This document shows positions 50,100-57,787 of a stretch of DNA of 64,000 nucleotides, piece after piece. Origin of the DNA: Burkholderia cenocepacia (GTDB lineage Bacteria > Pseudomonadota > Gammaproteobacteria > Burkholderiales > Burkholderiaceae); the NCBI RefSeq assembly GCF_900446215.1, contig NZ_UAQZ01000001.1, positions 1,054,001-1,118,000 of the forward strand, read 5' to 3'. The notes beneath the pieces were generated by a model. The model was not told the origin of the DNA. It did not search any database and saw nothing but the letters and a program-made list of their open reading frames with translations. The number at the start of each line of letters is the position of its first letter. Within the stretch, counting starts at the first letter, position 1. The translations under genes and the position numbers were made by a program.

Positions 50100-50467
50100 G
50101 GCATTCTCCTTCCGGTGAGTGAGGAATCGGATCGATTGCTTCCGAATGAGCGACAAAGGTCTGTTTATAGGCAAGCCAGCCCGCGAGCCGTCCCACGGGG
50201 CCGTCCGGCCGACTTTCCACAAGGTTTTCCACAGAAATTGTGGATAACTCGACCGTTATGTTCTGACGTTACAGATTGCCCGCCGCGTGTCGGCGTCGAC
50301 GCGCGCGACAGGGTTCGGCAAGCATAGCGCAGCGCGGCGACCGGCTTCGTGAAATCGTGACGGAACATTGCGTTGCAGGCCGGCACCGCGTCCAGTAAGC
50401 TGCTCGCACCGCGACGCGCCCGCTCCGTGACGCACGCGCGGTCGCCTCGAGACACTGCCGCCCAGAC
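50100..50467. other. Intergenic region upstream of the ECF sigma factor
   Basis: No gene is supported. A cluster of DnaA-box-like sequences occupies 50212-50247 (listed separately). The rest contains no clear hairpin or operator. Confidence 0.4.
50225..50247. promoter_or_regulatory. DnaA-box cluster
   Basis: TTTTCCACA at 50225-50233 and, on the minus strand, a perfect TTATCCACA at 50239-50247. A third partial copy (TTTCCACAA) lies just before, near 50214. The tight cluster could bind DnaA, either as a titration site or to control the flanking sigma-factor gene. It lies about 6 kb from the iteron origin. Confidence 0.5.
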
Positions 50468-51067
50468 ATGCCGTCCGCATACGACGACCCCACCTATCTC
50501 GCGCAACTGCGGCGCGACCTGCTGCGCTTCGCGCGACTCCAGCTCCGCGACGCCGACGCGGCCGAAGACGCCGTGCAGGAAGCGCTGGCCGCCGCGTGGT
50601 CGCATGCCGGCGATTTCGCCGGACAGTCGGCCCACAAGACCTGGGTGTTCGGCATCCTGCGCAACAAGTTGATCGACGTGCTGCGCGCACGGCAGCGGAT
50701 GGTGAGCCTGACCGCGCTCGATGCGGAACTCGACGGCGAATCCGTGCTCGATCGCGAACTGTTCAAGGACAACGGTCACTGGGCCGCGCACGCGAAACCG
50801 CGTCCGTGGCCGAAGCCCGAAACGCTGTTGCAGCAGCAGCAATTCTGGACGCTGTTCCAGGCGTGCCTCGACCAGCTGCCGGAGCAGATCGGACGCGTGT
50901 TCATGATGCGCGAATTCCTCGATGTCGAGATCGTGGACATCTGCAGTGAATTGACGCTGACGACGAATCATTGCAGCGTGCTGCTGTATCGGGCGCGCAC
51001 GCGCCTGCGAACCTGCCTGAGCGAAAAAGGACTGACGACCGAAGATGCTGCCGGGGAAATGTACTGA
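50468..51067 (+). CDS. ECF-type RNA polymerase sigma factor
   Basis: 199 aa. Region 2 (LLRFARLQLRDADAAEDAVQ, then GQSAHKTWVFGILRNKLIDV) and region 4 (FMMREFLDVEIVDICSELTL, then HCSVLLYRARTRL) are separated by an about 60-residue linker. Targets probably include its own promoter. The small zinc protein overlapping its end is the likely anti-sigma factor. Signal unknown; membrane anchor absent in the partner, so sensing is probably cytoplasmic. Confidence 0.9.
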   Translation: MPSAYDDPTYLAQLRRDLLRFARLQLRDADAAEDAVQEALAAAWSHAGDFAGQSAHKTWVFGILRNKLIDVLRARQRMVSLTALDAELDGESVLDRELFKDNGHWAAHAKPRPWPKPETLLQQQQFWTLFQACLDQLPEQIGRVFMMREFLDVEIVDICSELTLTTNHCSVLLYRARTRLRTCLSEKGLTTEDAAGEMY

Positions 51068-51260
51068 CGTGACGCGACTGCTGTCGGATGCGCTCGATCG
51101 GCGTCTGACGCTGCACGAGCGCCTGCAGGTGCGCGTGCATCTGCCGACCTGCAGCGGATGCCGCGCCTATCGCGGACAGATCGCGCTGTTGCGGACGGCG
51201 GCGAAAGCGGCGGCCGGGCGGGAGCCGGACGGTGACGATGGATCGTCCGGTGGGGGCTAG
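51045..51260 (+). CDS. Small zinc-binding anti-sigma factor (ZAS-like)
   Basis: 71 aa from ATG 51045; a GTG at 51069 just after the sigma stop is an alternative. The Hx3Cx2C zinc motif HLPTCSGC, hallmark of ZAS anti-sigma factors, is followed only by a short tail without membrane helix. It overlaps the sigma gene by 23 bases in another frame (or follows it directly). It should bind and inhibit the sigma factor and release it on oxidation or zinc loss. Confidence 0.75.
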   Translation: MLPGKCTDVTRLLSDALDRRLTLHERLQVRVHLPTCSGCRAYRGQIALLRTAAKAAAGREPDGDDGSSGGG

Positions 51261-51397
51261 GCGTCGCGGTGCCTGCCGACGCATCGTTCCGGTGGTGGCT
51301 GGCGGGTGCGGCCCGGCGAGCGCGTCGGCGTGGATTGCCGTTGCGCGTGCCGGGCTGGAGCGCGTTGATGCAATAAGAAAAATACGCGCGGCAAGAA

Positions 51398-51754
51398 TTA
51401 TTCGAACAGCGCCTTCACCGACTCGGGCGGGCGACCGATAGCCGCCTTGCCGCGATACACGACGATGGGGCGTTGCAGCAGAACCGGATGAGCGACGATC
51501 GCTCCGTAGGCTTCGGCGTCGGTCAGATCCGCGCGGGCCAGATTCAACGCCTTGTACGGCTCCTCACCGTCGCGCAGCATGTCGCGGACCGGGCGGCCGA
51601 GCTGCTTGTGCAGCGTGTCCAGTTCCTCGACAGTCGGCGGCGTCTTCAGGTACTCGACGACATTCAGCGGCGCGCCGGCGGTATTCAGCGACTCGACCAA
51701 CGCAAGCGTCTCGCGGGATTTCGAGCATCGGGGGTTGTGGTAGATCGTGATCAT
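51398..51754 (-). CDS. arsC: ArsC-type arsenate reductase (glutaredoxin-dependent)
   Basis: 118 aa. Thioredoxin-fold ArsC family with active-site Cys10 in NPRCSKSR, and Arg in LLQRPIVVY, both needed in E. coli-type ArsC. It would reduce arsenate to arsenite using glutathione and glutaredoxin. No other ars gene is nearby, so a Spx/YffB-like or general redox role is possible. Monocistronic. Confidence 0.8.
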   Translation of the reverse strand: MITIYHNPRCSKSRETLALVESLNTAGAPLNVVEYLKTPPTVEELDTLHKQLGRPVRDMLRDGEEPYKALNLARADLTDAEAYGAIVAHPVLLQRPIVVYRGKAAIGRPPESVKALFE

Positions 51755-51937
51755 CGTTCAAGGCAGGAGGGGTGAGGCCTGTATTGTAGCGAGTCTGCAT
51801 CGAGGGGCCTGATGGGGGGCAATCGAGATCGGTGTGGGGTTCCTCTTGATAGGTCGCTGAGGCGGTTTCGGTTTGGCGATGCGCAGTGATCGCGAGAGGG
51901 GAGTGTCCTGTGTTCGGCGACGCGTCGAAGAGTGGTT

Positions 51938-51953
51938 GTTTATGCGCATAAAG
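51938..51953. promoter_or_regulatory. parS site 1
   Basis: TTTATGCGCATAAA core (51939-51952), flanked by G on both sides. Matches the chromosome-2 parS consensus GTTTATGCGCATAAAC except for the last base. Centromere site for the ParB encoded downstream. Confidence 0.88.
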
Positions 51954-51996
51954 TCGGGCGGGTGGCTTCGCGGGGCCGACGACCGGCGCAGCCGAT

Positions 51997-52060
51997 GTCT
52001 CGTGAGGGCTGTCTCGTGAGGGCTGTCTCGTGAGGGCTGTCTCGTGAGGGCTGTCTCGGG
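51997..52060. repeat. 14-bp tandem repeat inside the parS cluster
   Basis: Four consecutive exact copies of GTCTCGTGAGGGCT (51997-52052) followed by a partial fifth (GTCTCGGG). No ParB consensus is contained in the unit. It lies between parS sites 1 and 2 and is probably a slippage-prone minisatellite, variable between strains. Confidence 0.85.
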
Positions 52061-52099
52061 TCGCGAAAGGGGTATGCGATTGCGGAACACGCCGGCTAG

Positions 52100-52115
52100 G
52101 TTTATGCGCATAAAG
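52100..52115. promoter_or_regulatory. parS site 2
   Basis: TTTATGCGCATAAA core (52101-52114), flanked by G on both sides; the same variant of the consensus as site 1. Confidence 0.88.
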
Positions 52116-52292
52116 CGCGCGATTGCCGGGCGAGGTACAGCGTGGCTCGTGGCATGGACATATGTCGACACGCAACGGCACTGCGCGATGGCTATATCGA
52201 TAGACCGTCGTCCCCGACATGACGTCATTGCCCGCCTGACTCAGGCGTAGTCTCTGTCAACGGCGCTTCGTCGCGGCCTATCGTTGCCTCTG

Positions 52293-52308
52293 GTTTATGC
52301 GCATAAAC
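52293..52308. promoter_or_regulatory. parS site 3, exact consensus
   Basis: Exact 16-bp palindrome GTTTATGCGCATAAAC. Confidence 0.92.
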
Positions 52309-52462
52309 ACTACGGCCCGGCAGGACATTGCCTCCATGCACGTCCATTCAACGACGCACCTCGTGATCTACGCACCTGACTACGACACGCAGCTCACGCC
52401 GGACGCTCGCGAGTGAATACCATGCGCTCTAGCGACGAAGCCCATCGATCGGCCTCCGCAGT

Positions 52463-52478
52463 CTTTATGCGCACAAAC
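52463..52478. promoter_or_regulatory. parS site 4, variant
   Basis: CTTTATGCGCACAAAC. One arm carries a T-to-C change, giving TTTATGCGCACAAA as core, identical to the core at 53439. Affinity may be lower. Confidence 0.65.
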
Positions 52479-52660
52479 TCGCGGCTCGCAGGCAACGCGG
52501 CTCGTCCCGCGAAAGGAGAGAGCGTCGAGATATCTCTGCCACGAACGGCCCCGACGATACGCCCATGAAGACGTAATCCTGAGCAGGGCATCGATCACTC
52601 GGCATCAGCCGCTTCCTCTTCACCACACCGTCCAAACGAGCCATCGAACATCCACCGCTC

Positions 52661-52676
52661 GTTTATGCGCATAAAC
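52661..52676. promoter_or_regulatory. parS site 5, exact consensus
   Basis: Exact GTTTATGCGCATAAAC, 115 bases upstream of the parA start, so ParB bound here could also regulate parAB. Confidence 0.92.
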
Positions 52677-52702
52677 CGATCGTCCGAATGGCCAACGCGT
52701 AG

Positions 52703-52749
52703 TTGTCGAACGACAATTTCATTGAAATTCAAATATCGTCCTGTAGAAT
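52703..52749 (+). promoter_or_regulatory. parA promoter region
   Basis: TTGAAA (52722-52727) and TAGAAT (52744-52749) with a 16-base spacer form a plausible sigma-70 promoter. TTGTCG-AA-CGACAA (52703-52716) is an inverted repeat just upstream that could bind a regulator. Confidence 0.6.
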
Positions 52750-52775
52750 TCCAACGACCAAAACAGGAGTGAAAA

Positions 52776-53438
52776 TTGGCCGCGGAAATCATTGCAGTCA
52801 CTCAACAAAAAGGTGGCGTCGGCAAAAGCACGATTGCCATGCATCTCGGCGCCGCGTTCCATGAAAAAGGGAAGCGCGTCCTCGTCATCGACGCAGACCG
52901 TCAAAACACGCTCGTTCACTGGTCGAGCGCATCCGGCGACAGCGACAACGGCATCCCGTTTCCGGTCGTCAACCTTGCCGAGGCCGACGGCCAGATCCAT
53001 CGCGAGATCAAGAAGTTCATCAACGACTACGACATCATCGTCGTGGACTGCCCGCCGTCGATCACCGAGAAAGTCTCCGGTGTCGTCCTGCTGGCCGCGT
53101 CGATTGCCGTGATTCCGACGTCGTCGTCGCCGGCCGACTACTGGTCGAGCGTCGGGCTGGTCAAACTGATTCAGCAGGCGCAGGTGATGAACGAAGACCT
53201 CCGCGCGGTCTTCCTGCTGAACAAGACCGAAGAGAAGCGCATGCTGACCCGTGAGCTCAAGCGTGCGCTCGAGGAACTCGGCTTCCCGCTGCTGAAGACG
53301 CAGATTCCGACTCGGGAAGCGTACAAGCAGGCGATGGCGCTCGGTCAGACCGTGCTGCAGATGAACGATCGTGGCGGCAAGCTGGCCGCCGCCGAAATTC
53401 GCGCATGCGCCGACGAAATCGTCGCCATGCTGCCCTGA
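52776..53438 (+). CDS. parA: Chromosome 2 partition ATPase ParA
   Basis: 220 aa. Deviant Walker A QQKGGVGKST near residues 10-19 with the signature lysine, Walker A-prime VIDADRQN and Walker B IIVVDCPPS. It lacks the N-terminal HTH of long plasmid ParA proteins, so it is short like type Ib ParAs. TTG start following AGGAG with a six-base spacer; no ATG lies nearby. It drives segregation of this replicon with ParB and the parS sites, acting on the nucleoid. Confidence 0.95.
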   Translation: MAAEIIAVTQQKGGVGKSTIAMHLGAAFHEKGKRVLVIDADRQNTLVHWSSASGDSDNGIPFPVVNLAEADGQIHREIKKFINDYDIIVVDCPPSITEKVSGVVLLAASIAVIPTSSSPADYWSSVGLVKLIQQAQVMNEDLRAVFLLNKTEEKRMLTRELKRALEELGFPLLKTQIPTREAYKQAMALGQTVLQMNDRGGKLAAAEIRACADEIVAMLP

Positions 53439-53454
53439 CTTTATGCGCACAAAG
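53439..53454. promoter_or_regulatory. parS site 6, variant, between parA and parB
   Basis: CTTTATGCGCACAAAG, directly after the parA stop and abutting the ribosome-binding site of parB. Same core variant as site 4. ParB binding here could affect parB translation or transcription. Confidence 0.6.
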
Positions 53455-53461
53455 GAGTCAC

Positions 53462-54523
53462 ATGAAACCCTCCCAATTTGCCAAAGGATTCCAAGCGCGC
53501 CCGGATATCACGACGAGCGAGAAGCGCACGGCGCTTGATCGGCTCAATGCGATCGACGGCATCGTCAAGTCCGAGACGCCGACCCCGGCGCCGACCAAAT
53601 CCGCGAAGAAGGACATCGCACCGCCGCCTGCTCCGGAATTCACGATCGATCCGTCGATCGACGAATCGCAGCAATATCGCGCGTGGCGTCTCGAGAATCG
53701 CTATGCACCCGGGCAGGTGATCGAGCTGCCGCTGAAGGCGATCAAGCACAGCCCGTTCAACCCGCGGCACTTCTATCTGAAATCGTCGATTGCCGAACTC
53801 GCGGTCAACCTCGCGAAGCAGGGACAGCAGCAGGCGATCCACGTGATTCCGGATTACGACAACCCGGGCACGTATTTCGTCAGCGATGGCGGGCGTCGCG
53901 TGCGGGCGCTGAAGGAAGCGAACAAGGAATCGGTCAAGGCGATCGTGATCGATGTGCCGATCGGCATCCAGAGCTACAAGCTCGGCTACGACCTGAACGT
54001 TCAGCGCGATTCGCAGACGGTGTTCGACAACGCCGTCGTGTGGCGCCGCTTCCTCGACGACAAGCATTTCCAGAGCCAGAAAGAACTCTCCGAGCATCTC
54101 GGCCTCGACGAGTCGACGGTGGCCGTCGCGCTGTCGATCGGCAAGTTGCCGGAAGCGATCATGCAGGAAATGGTCGCACGCCCCGATCGCTTCGGATCGA
54201 ACATGGCGTATCAGGTCGGCCGCTATCACAATGCGCGCGGCACCGAGGCCACGCTGCGGCTGATCAACAAGATCGTGTCGGACGATCTCAGCACGCGCCA
54301 GGTGTCGGACATCGTCAAGGGTCGCGTCGCGGCACAGGAGACGCCGAAGCCTGCGGGCCGTCAGCGCTATGCGCAGCGTCTCGAGATCAAGCTCGGCGGC
54401 AAGTCGGTCGGCGACCTGAAGTCGTATGGCGAAGACCGCATCGAATTGCGCCTGCGCGGCCTCCCGAAGGACAAGCGCGACGCGATTCTCGAGCAGCTCG
54501 AGCGGATGCTGTTGTCGGAGTGA
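53462..54523 (+). CDS. parB: Chromosome 2 centromere-binding protein ParB
   Basis: 353 aa. N-terminal ParB/CTPase domain with FNPRHFY, GGRRVRALKEA (the GERRxRA nucleotide motif) and NVQRDSQ (C-motif-like). HTH near residue 205-245 (SQKELSEHLGLDESTVAVAL) and a C-terminal dimerisation part. It binds the parS sites and slides as a CTP-controlled clamp. AAAGGAGTCAC precedes the ATG, 23 bases after parA. Confidence 0.96.
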   Translation: MKPSQFAKGFQARPDITTSEKRTALDRLNAIDGIVKSETPTPAPTKSAKKDIAPPPAPEFTIDPSIDESQQYRAWRLENRYAPGQVIELPLKAIKHSPFNPRHFYLKSSIAELAVNLAKQGQQQAIHVIPDYDNPGTYFVSDGGRRVRALKEANKESVKAIVIDVPIGIQSYKLGYDLNVQRDSQTVFDNAVVWRRFLDDKHFQSQKELSEHLGLDESTVAVALSIGKLPEAIMQEMVARPDRFGSNMAYQVGRYHNARGTEATLRLINKIVSDDLSTRQVSDIVKGRVAAQETPKPAGRQRYAQRLEIKLGGKSVGDLKSYGEDRIELRLRGLPKDKRDAILEQLERMLLSE

Positions 54524-54589
54524 GGGAAACGGCCCGCAGGGCCTATTGAGGGTGCCGGTCCCGCCCGATCAGGGGGCGGAGCCGGCGGC

Positions 54590-54605
54590 GGCCCGTCAAC
54601 GGGCC
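54590..54605. terminator. Hairpin between convergent parB and rep
   Basis: GGCCCGT-CA-ACGGGCC hairpin in the 92-base gap between the convergent parB and rep genes. No long T run, so termination may be weak. Confidence 0.45.
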
Positions 54606-54615
54606 TGAGCGGGCC

Positions 54616-55983
54616 TCAAGCGGCCCGCGACTGGTTCAGCGTGAACGACAGCAGGTCGCCGTCCGTCGGCTCGCCCCAGGTCTTCTGGGCCAGCCAGTCG
54701 AAAAAGGCCGTCTCGGCCAGCTTGGAATCGAGGCCGCGCTTGCGCCAGTCATCGCGCAGATGCGAGCCCATCGTCGGCAACGCCTCGGATTCGAACGACT
54801 CGCGCGCCACTTCGCGCTCCGCGTCGCCCTGCTCTTCGTACAGCACTTTCGCTTCCTTGCGGCGGAACGCCGCGAACTCGCTCAGCAGGCGGGCCTTCAG
54901 ATCGTCCGGCTGGGCAGCCGCGACCTTCGCGGACGGCGTGCCGGCAGGCAGCGCATCGACCGATTCGACCGGCGGCGCATACCCCTTCTTCAGCGCATCC
55001 TTGAACAGCGCCGGCGCGCTGCGCACCGGCGGGAGCGTCGTGCTGCGCATCCGCTGCTCGGTCATCTGCAGTGCGGCGCGAATCCGGTTTTCCTCGCTGT
55101 CCGCGTAGAGCGTCTGCGCTTCCTTCAGCGGGATCCCGAGCTTCACCATCCGGTCGACCAGCGTGCTGTCGAACACGTTCGGATGTTCGTCGAGCGCGAG
55201 CATCGGCTGCTTGCGCTCGGTCACGCGGAACTGGATCTCGGCAACCCGGCGCCCTTCGCGGTGCTCGATCAGCTCGACGAAGATGTTCGTGACCGCGTTG
55301 ACTTCCGCGATCGCCGGGCGCAGGTAGTCGCGCTTGAAGTACTTGTACTCGCGCTTCGCTTCGTCGCCGGCTTCCGTGTCGGGTGTGCCCGACAGGATCG
55401 GCCGCCACCATTCCCACGGCTCGCGCATCGTCAGGTGGCTCGGGTTCGTCAGGTAGCGCACGCAGATCTCGTACAGCGCGAGACCCGCGCTGCTGCGCAG
55501 CTGGCTCTGGAACTGCAGGCTCAGACGCGCGTACTGGACCGGGTCGAGCAGCTTCTTCTTGATCTTCGGCGCGAACGAGAATTCGACCCACACGCGGCGG
55601 GTGGTCGGATCCTCGAGAATTTCCGCATCCGCGATCAGCGTGGAGATCCCCCACTTGCGGCCCGGCTTCTGGCTCGACGTCCCCGTGCTCCATTCGACCT
55701 GCACCGACACCATGCGGCGCAGGTGTTCCTTCACCAAGGCGGTGTCGTTCGAATCGAAAGCGGAGTTGGCGACGATGTCCGACAGCAGTGCGCGATACGT
55801 ATCGCCCGAGTCGTCGGCCTGCTGCGCGACGGCCAGCAGGACATTGAACAGCTTGCGAGTGAGGAGCGTGATCTTGCCGCTCTTCGGCTGAATGGCGATC
55901 GCCTCGACGGCCTTTCGCAATTCGGCTGAACTGGCACTCACCACATCCACATCGGTTTTCTTGGCGCGCTTCGTCGTGGCCAT
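54616..55983 (-). CDS. Plasmid-type replication initiator (Rep) of chromosome 2
   Basis: 455 aa. Two winged-helix domains are suggested: about residues 35-180 (ITLLTRKLFNVLLAVAQQAD, then SAGLALYEICVRYL) and about 190-270 (EYKYFKRDYLRPAIAEVN), as in Rep_3/RepB initiators. A C-terminal extension of about 180 residues is less conserved. It should bind the iterons directly upstream of its promoter and start replication. No good ribosome-binding site precedes 55983; the leader is instead pyrimidine-rich (TTCTCCTCC), so expression may be low or controlled. Confidence 0.88.
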   Translation of the reverse strand: MATTKRAKKTDVDVVSASSAELRKAVEAIAIQPKSGKITLLTRKLFNVLLAVAQQADDSGDTYRALLSDIVANSAFDSNDTALVKEHLRRMVSVQVEWSTGTSSQKPGRKWGISTLIADAEILEDPTTRRVWVEFSFAPKIKKKLLDPVQYARLSLQFQSQLRSSAGLALYEICVRYLTNPSHLTMREPWEWWRPILSGTPDTEAGDEAKREYKYFKRDYLRPAIAEVNAVTNIFVELIEHREGRRVAEIQFRVTERKQPMLALDEHPNVFDSTLVDRMVKLGIPLKEAQTLYADSEENRIRAALQMTEQRMRSTTLPPVRSAPALFKDALKKGYAPPVESVDALPAGTPSAKVAAAQPDDLKARLLSEFAAFRRKEAKVLYEEQGDAEREVARESFESEALPTMGSHLRDDWRKRGLDSKLAETAFFDWLAQKTWGEPTDGDLLSFTLNQSRAA

Positions 55984-56103
55984 ACGTCGGGTCGGAGGAG
56001 AAGTTTCCCGGAAGGATAGCGCCTGCGGTGATGTGCGTCCAGAACGACATGCTCACCATAGCCGGTGAAGCGCGCCGGCAAAACGGCACTCACCCGAACG
56101 GCT

Positions 56104-57394
56104 CCCGAAAACGCTCACCGGTCCGCCGTTGCGGCGTTCCGGACTCTTCCAGACGTGCCGCGGCATGCGCCGATTCACAGAATTTCACCTGTGCTCGACA
56201 CGTGCGGAATTGGCTCCCGTATCGGCTCACCTTTCGATTTGTCGTAATTTTGCGACTGCGCAGCCGTGAGTTCGACACCGGCTCGCGATTGCACCTCACC
56301 GGATCTCGTCGACCGCCGCCCAGCGGGCCTGTATGCATGTACAGGCGTGGCGCGCCGGGAGATCGATTCGGCTTCGTCGAAACCGGCACGCGCAGCCCGA
56401 TCAGCGCGTGTTTGGCCAGCCCGGGCGCGCATTGTACAGCGCGCAAATCGTATCCGGTCCCGAAAATACTCACCTCAAGCACAGCCTGCTGATTCATCCG
56501 GCTACCGACGAACGCCCGACCCGCGCGGGATCGGCTGCCAACGACTCCTGAAAACGCTCACCTTACCGACGAAATGCGGCACAGCAGCGGGCACGGAAAA
56601 CGCTCCCGAAAAACCTCACCGTAACCGGCGCGGTATCAAAAACTCCAATCTCTTCCGATACTTATGCACAGTAGGCATTTGGCTGTGCCGCGCCAGGATC
56701 CCCCGAAAAACCTCACCTTTGGACCGGAATCCTTCATACGACAACCGTATGTCAGCCCCCGAAAAATCTCACCTGTGCCAAAAAGTGGCACAGCAAAAAC
56801 GAGATTTCTTCCAGTCCTGGCGGGCTTTTCAGCGAATTTGGCCGGCAACAGGTCCCGAAAAGCCTCACCTTTGCCCATTTTTTCAGCACCTCCGGCTCCC
56901 GGAAAATCTCACCTGTAAGCCGGATCACGGTCTGTGATCCATGCCCCGAAAAAGCTCACCTTAACGGGATCGGGGCAGGAAAACCCGGATTTCCCTCCCG
57001 AAAAACCTCACCTTTGGGGCATCACAGGCCCCCGAGAGCACTTTTGCTGTGCAAAATGGCGTTCGCTTCCCGGAAATCCTCACAGCAAATTCCCGTGGAG
57101 TCCCGTGAAACCTCACCTTTCGCCAAATCTGCCCAAAAGATGGGCAAAATCGGGGCGTGAAGCGGGTCCTGCAAATTCTCACCTATGTCTGCACAGGCAG
57201 AAAACTGTGCAGTCAGGCACAGCGCGGGTTCCATGGCTGTGAGGCCCCGAAAACCCTCACCTTTGGGAAAACGCGTGTTTTACTGTGATCCCGAATCCGC
57301 TCACGACCCTTCCTGCAACGGCTCACGCAGCTCCCCGAACCCCATCACGTCAGCTCCCGCAGAAGGTCACCTTGGCTCCCGTAAAACTTCACCT
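56104..57394 (+). repeat. Iteron field, replication origin of chromosome 2
   Basis: Repeated 17-mers of consensus CCCGAAAAnnCTCACCT all in one orientation. Clear copies start at 56104, 56459, 56547, 56605, 56702, 56758, 56854, 56898, 56945, 56997, 57102 and 57246. Weaker copies start at 56216, 57069, 57168, 57290, 57356 and 57378. Spacing is irregular (33 to over 200 bases) and denser from 56850 on. A DnaA-box-like TTATGCACA sits at 56662-56670 inside the field. The arrangement upstream of a Rep gene is that of an iteron-regulated origin. Confidence 0.92.
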
Positions 57395-57787
57395 TGTCGG
57401 CCGGAAAGCCTTGCTCCATAAGGCTGTGCCGTGGCGTTAACGTTTTTAACTAAGGGTTCAAGGGTGTTTACTTCTAATACTCTCAAGACATCGGCTGACG
57501 AGTTTTCCACAGACACCCCAACCCCTGAACACCGACCGGCAACCGGATCCGGTGTCATGTGAAACAAAGGCCGAAATTCGCGGTTCGCTGGAAAATGCTT
57601 GCAAGACAAGGACTTGGCTGACTTTCTTCGCTTTGTTTCACGGAATTCCGAGCTTCCTTCGACCAGATGGACTCATGGATCCGATTTCTGTGCAAAACGA
57701 CGTAAATTCACAACGGACCCTCGAAAAAGTATCAATAAATACGTATTTCGTTATGATTACAACATTTCATAGTCTGCGAGTGTGGTC
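57395..57787. promoter_or_regulatory. AT-rich origin flank and KfrA-like gene promoter
   Basis: No gene is supported. An AT-rich stretch 57432-57480 (TTAACGTTTTTAAC) could be the unwinding element, and TTTTCCACA (57503-57511) is a DnaA-like box. GTGAAACAAAG (57559-57569) and CTTTGTTTCAC (57631-57641) form an 11-bp inverted repeat; the perfect palindromes CGGAATTCCG (57641-57650) and AAATACGTATTT (57737-57748) follow. TATGAT (57752-57757) is a possible -10 of the gene at 57788. Confidence 0.6.

Noticed and set aside
51564..52220. Open frame through the parS cluster containing a repeated peptide
   Set aside because: The peptide repeat is only the translation of the 14-bp tandem repeat; the frame crosses parS sites and is antisense-overlapped by the ArsC-like gene.
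56104..57394. CRISPR array
   Set aside because: Repeats are 17 bases, imperfect and irregularly spaced, beside a Rep gene; no cas genes. They are iterons.
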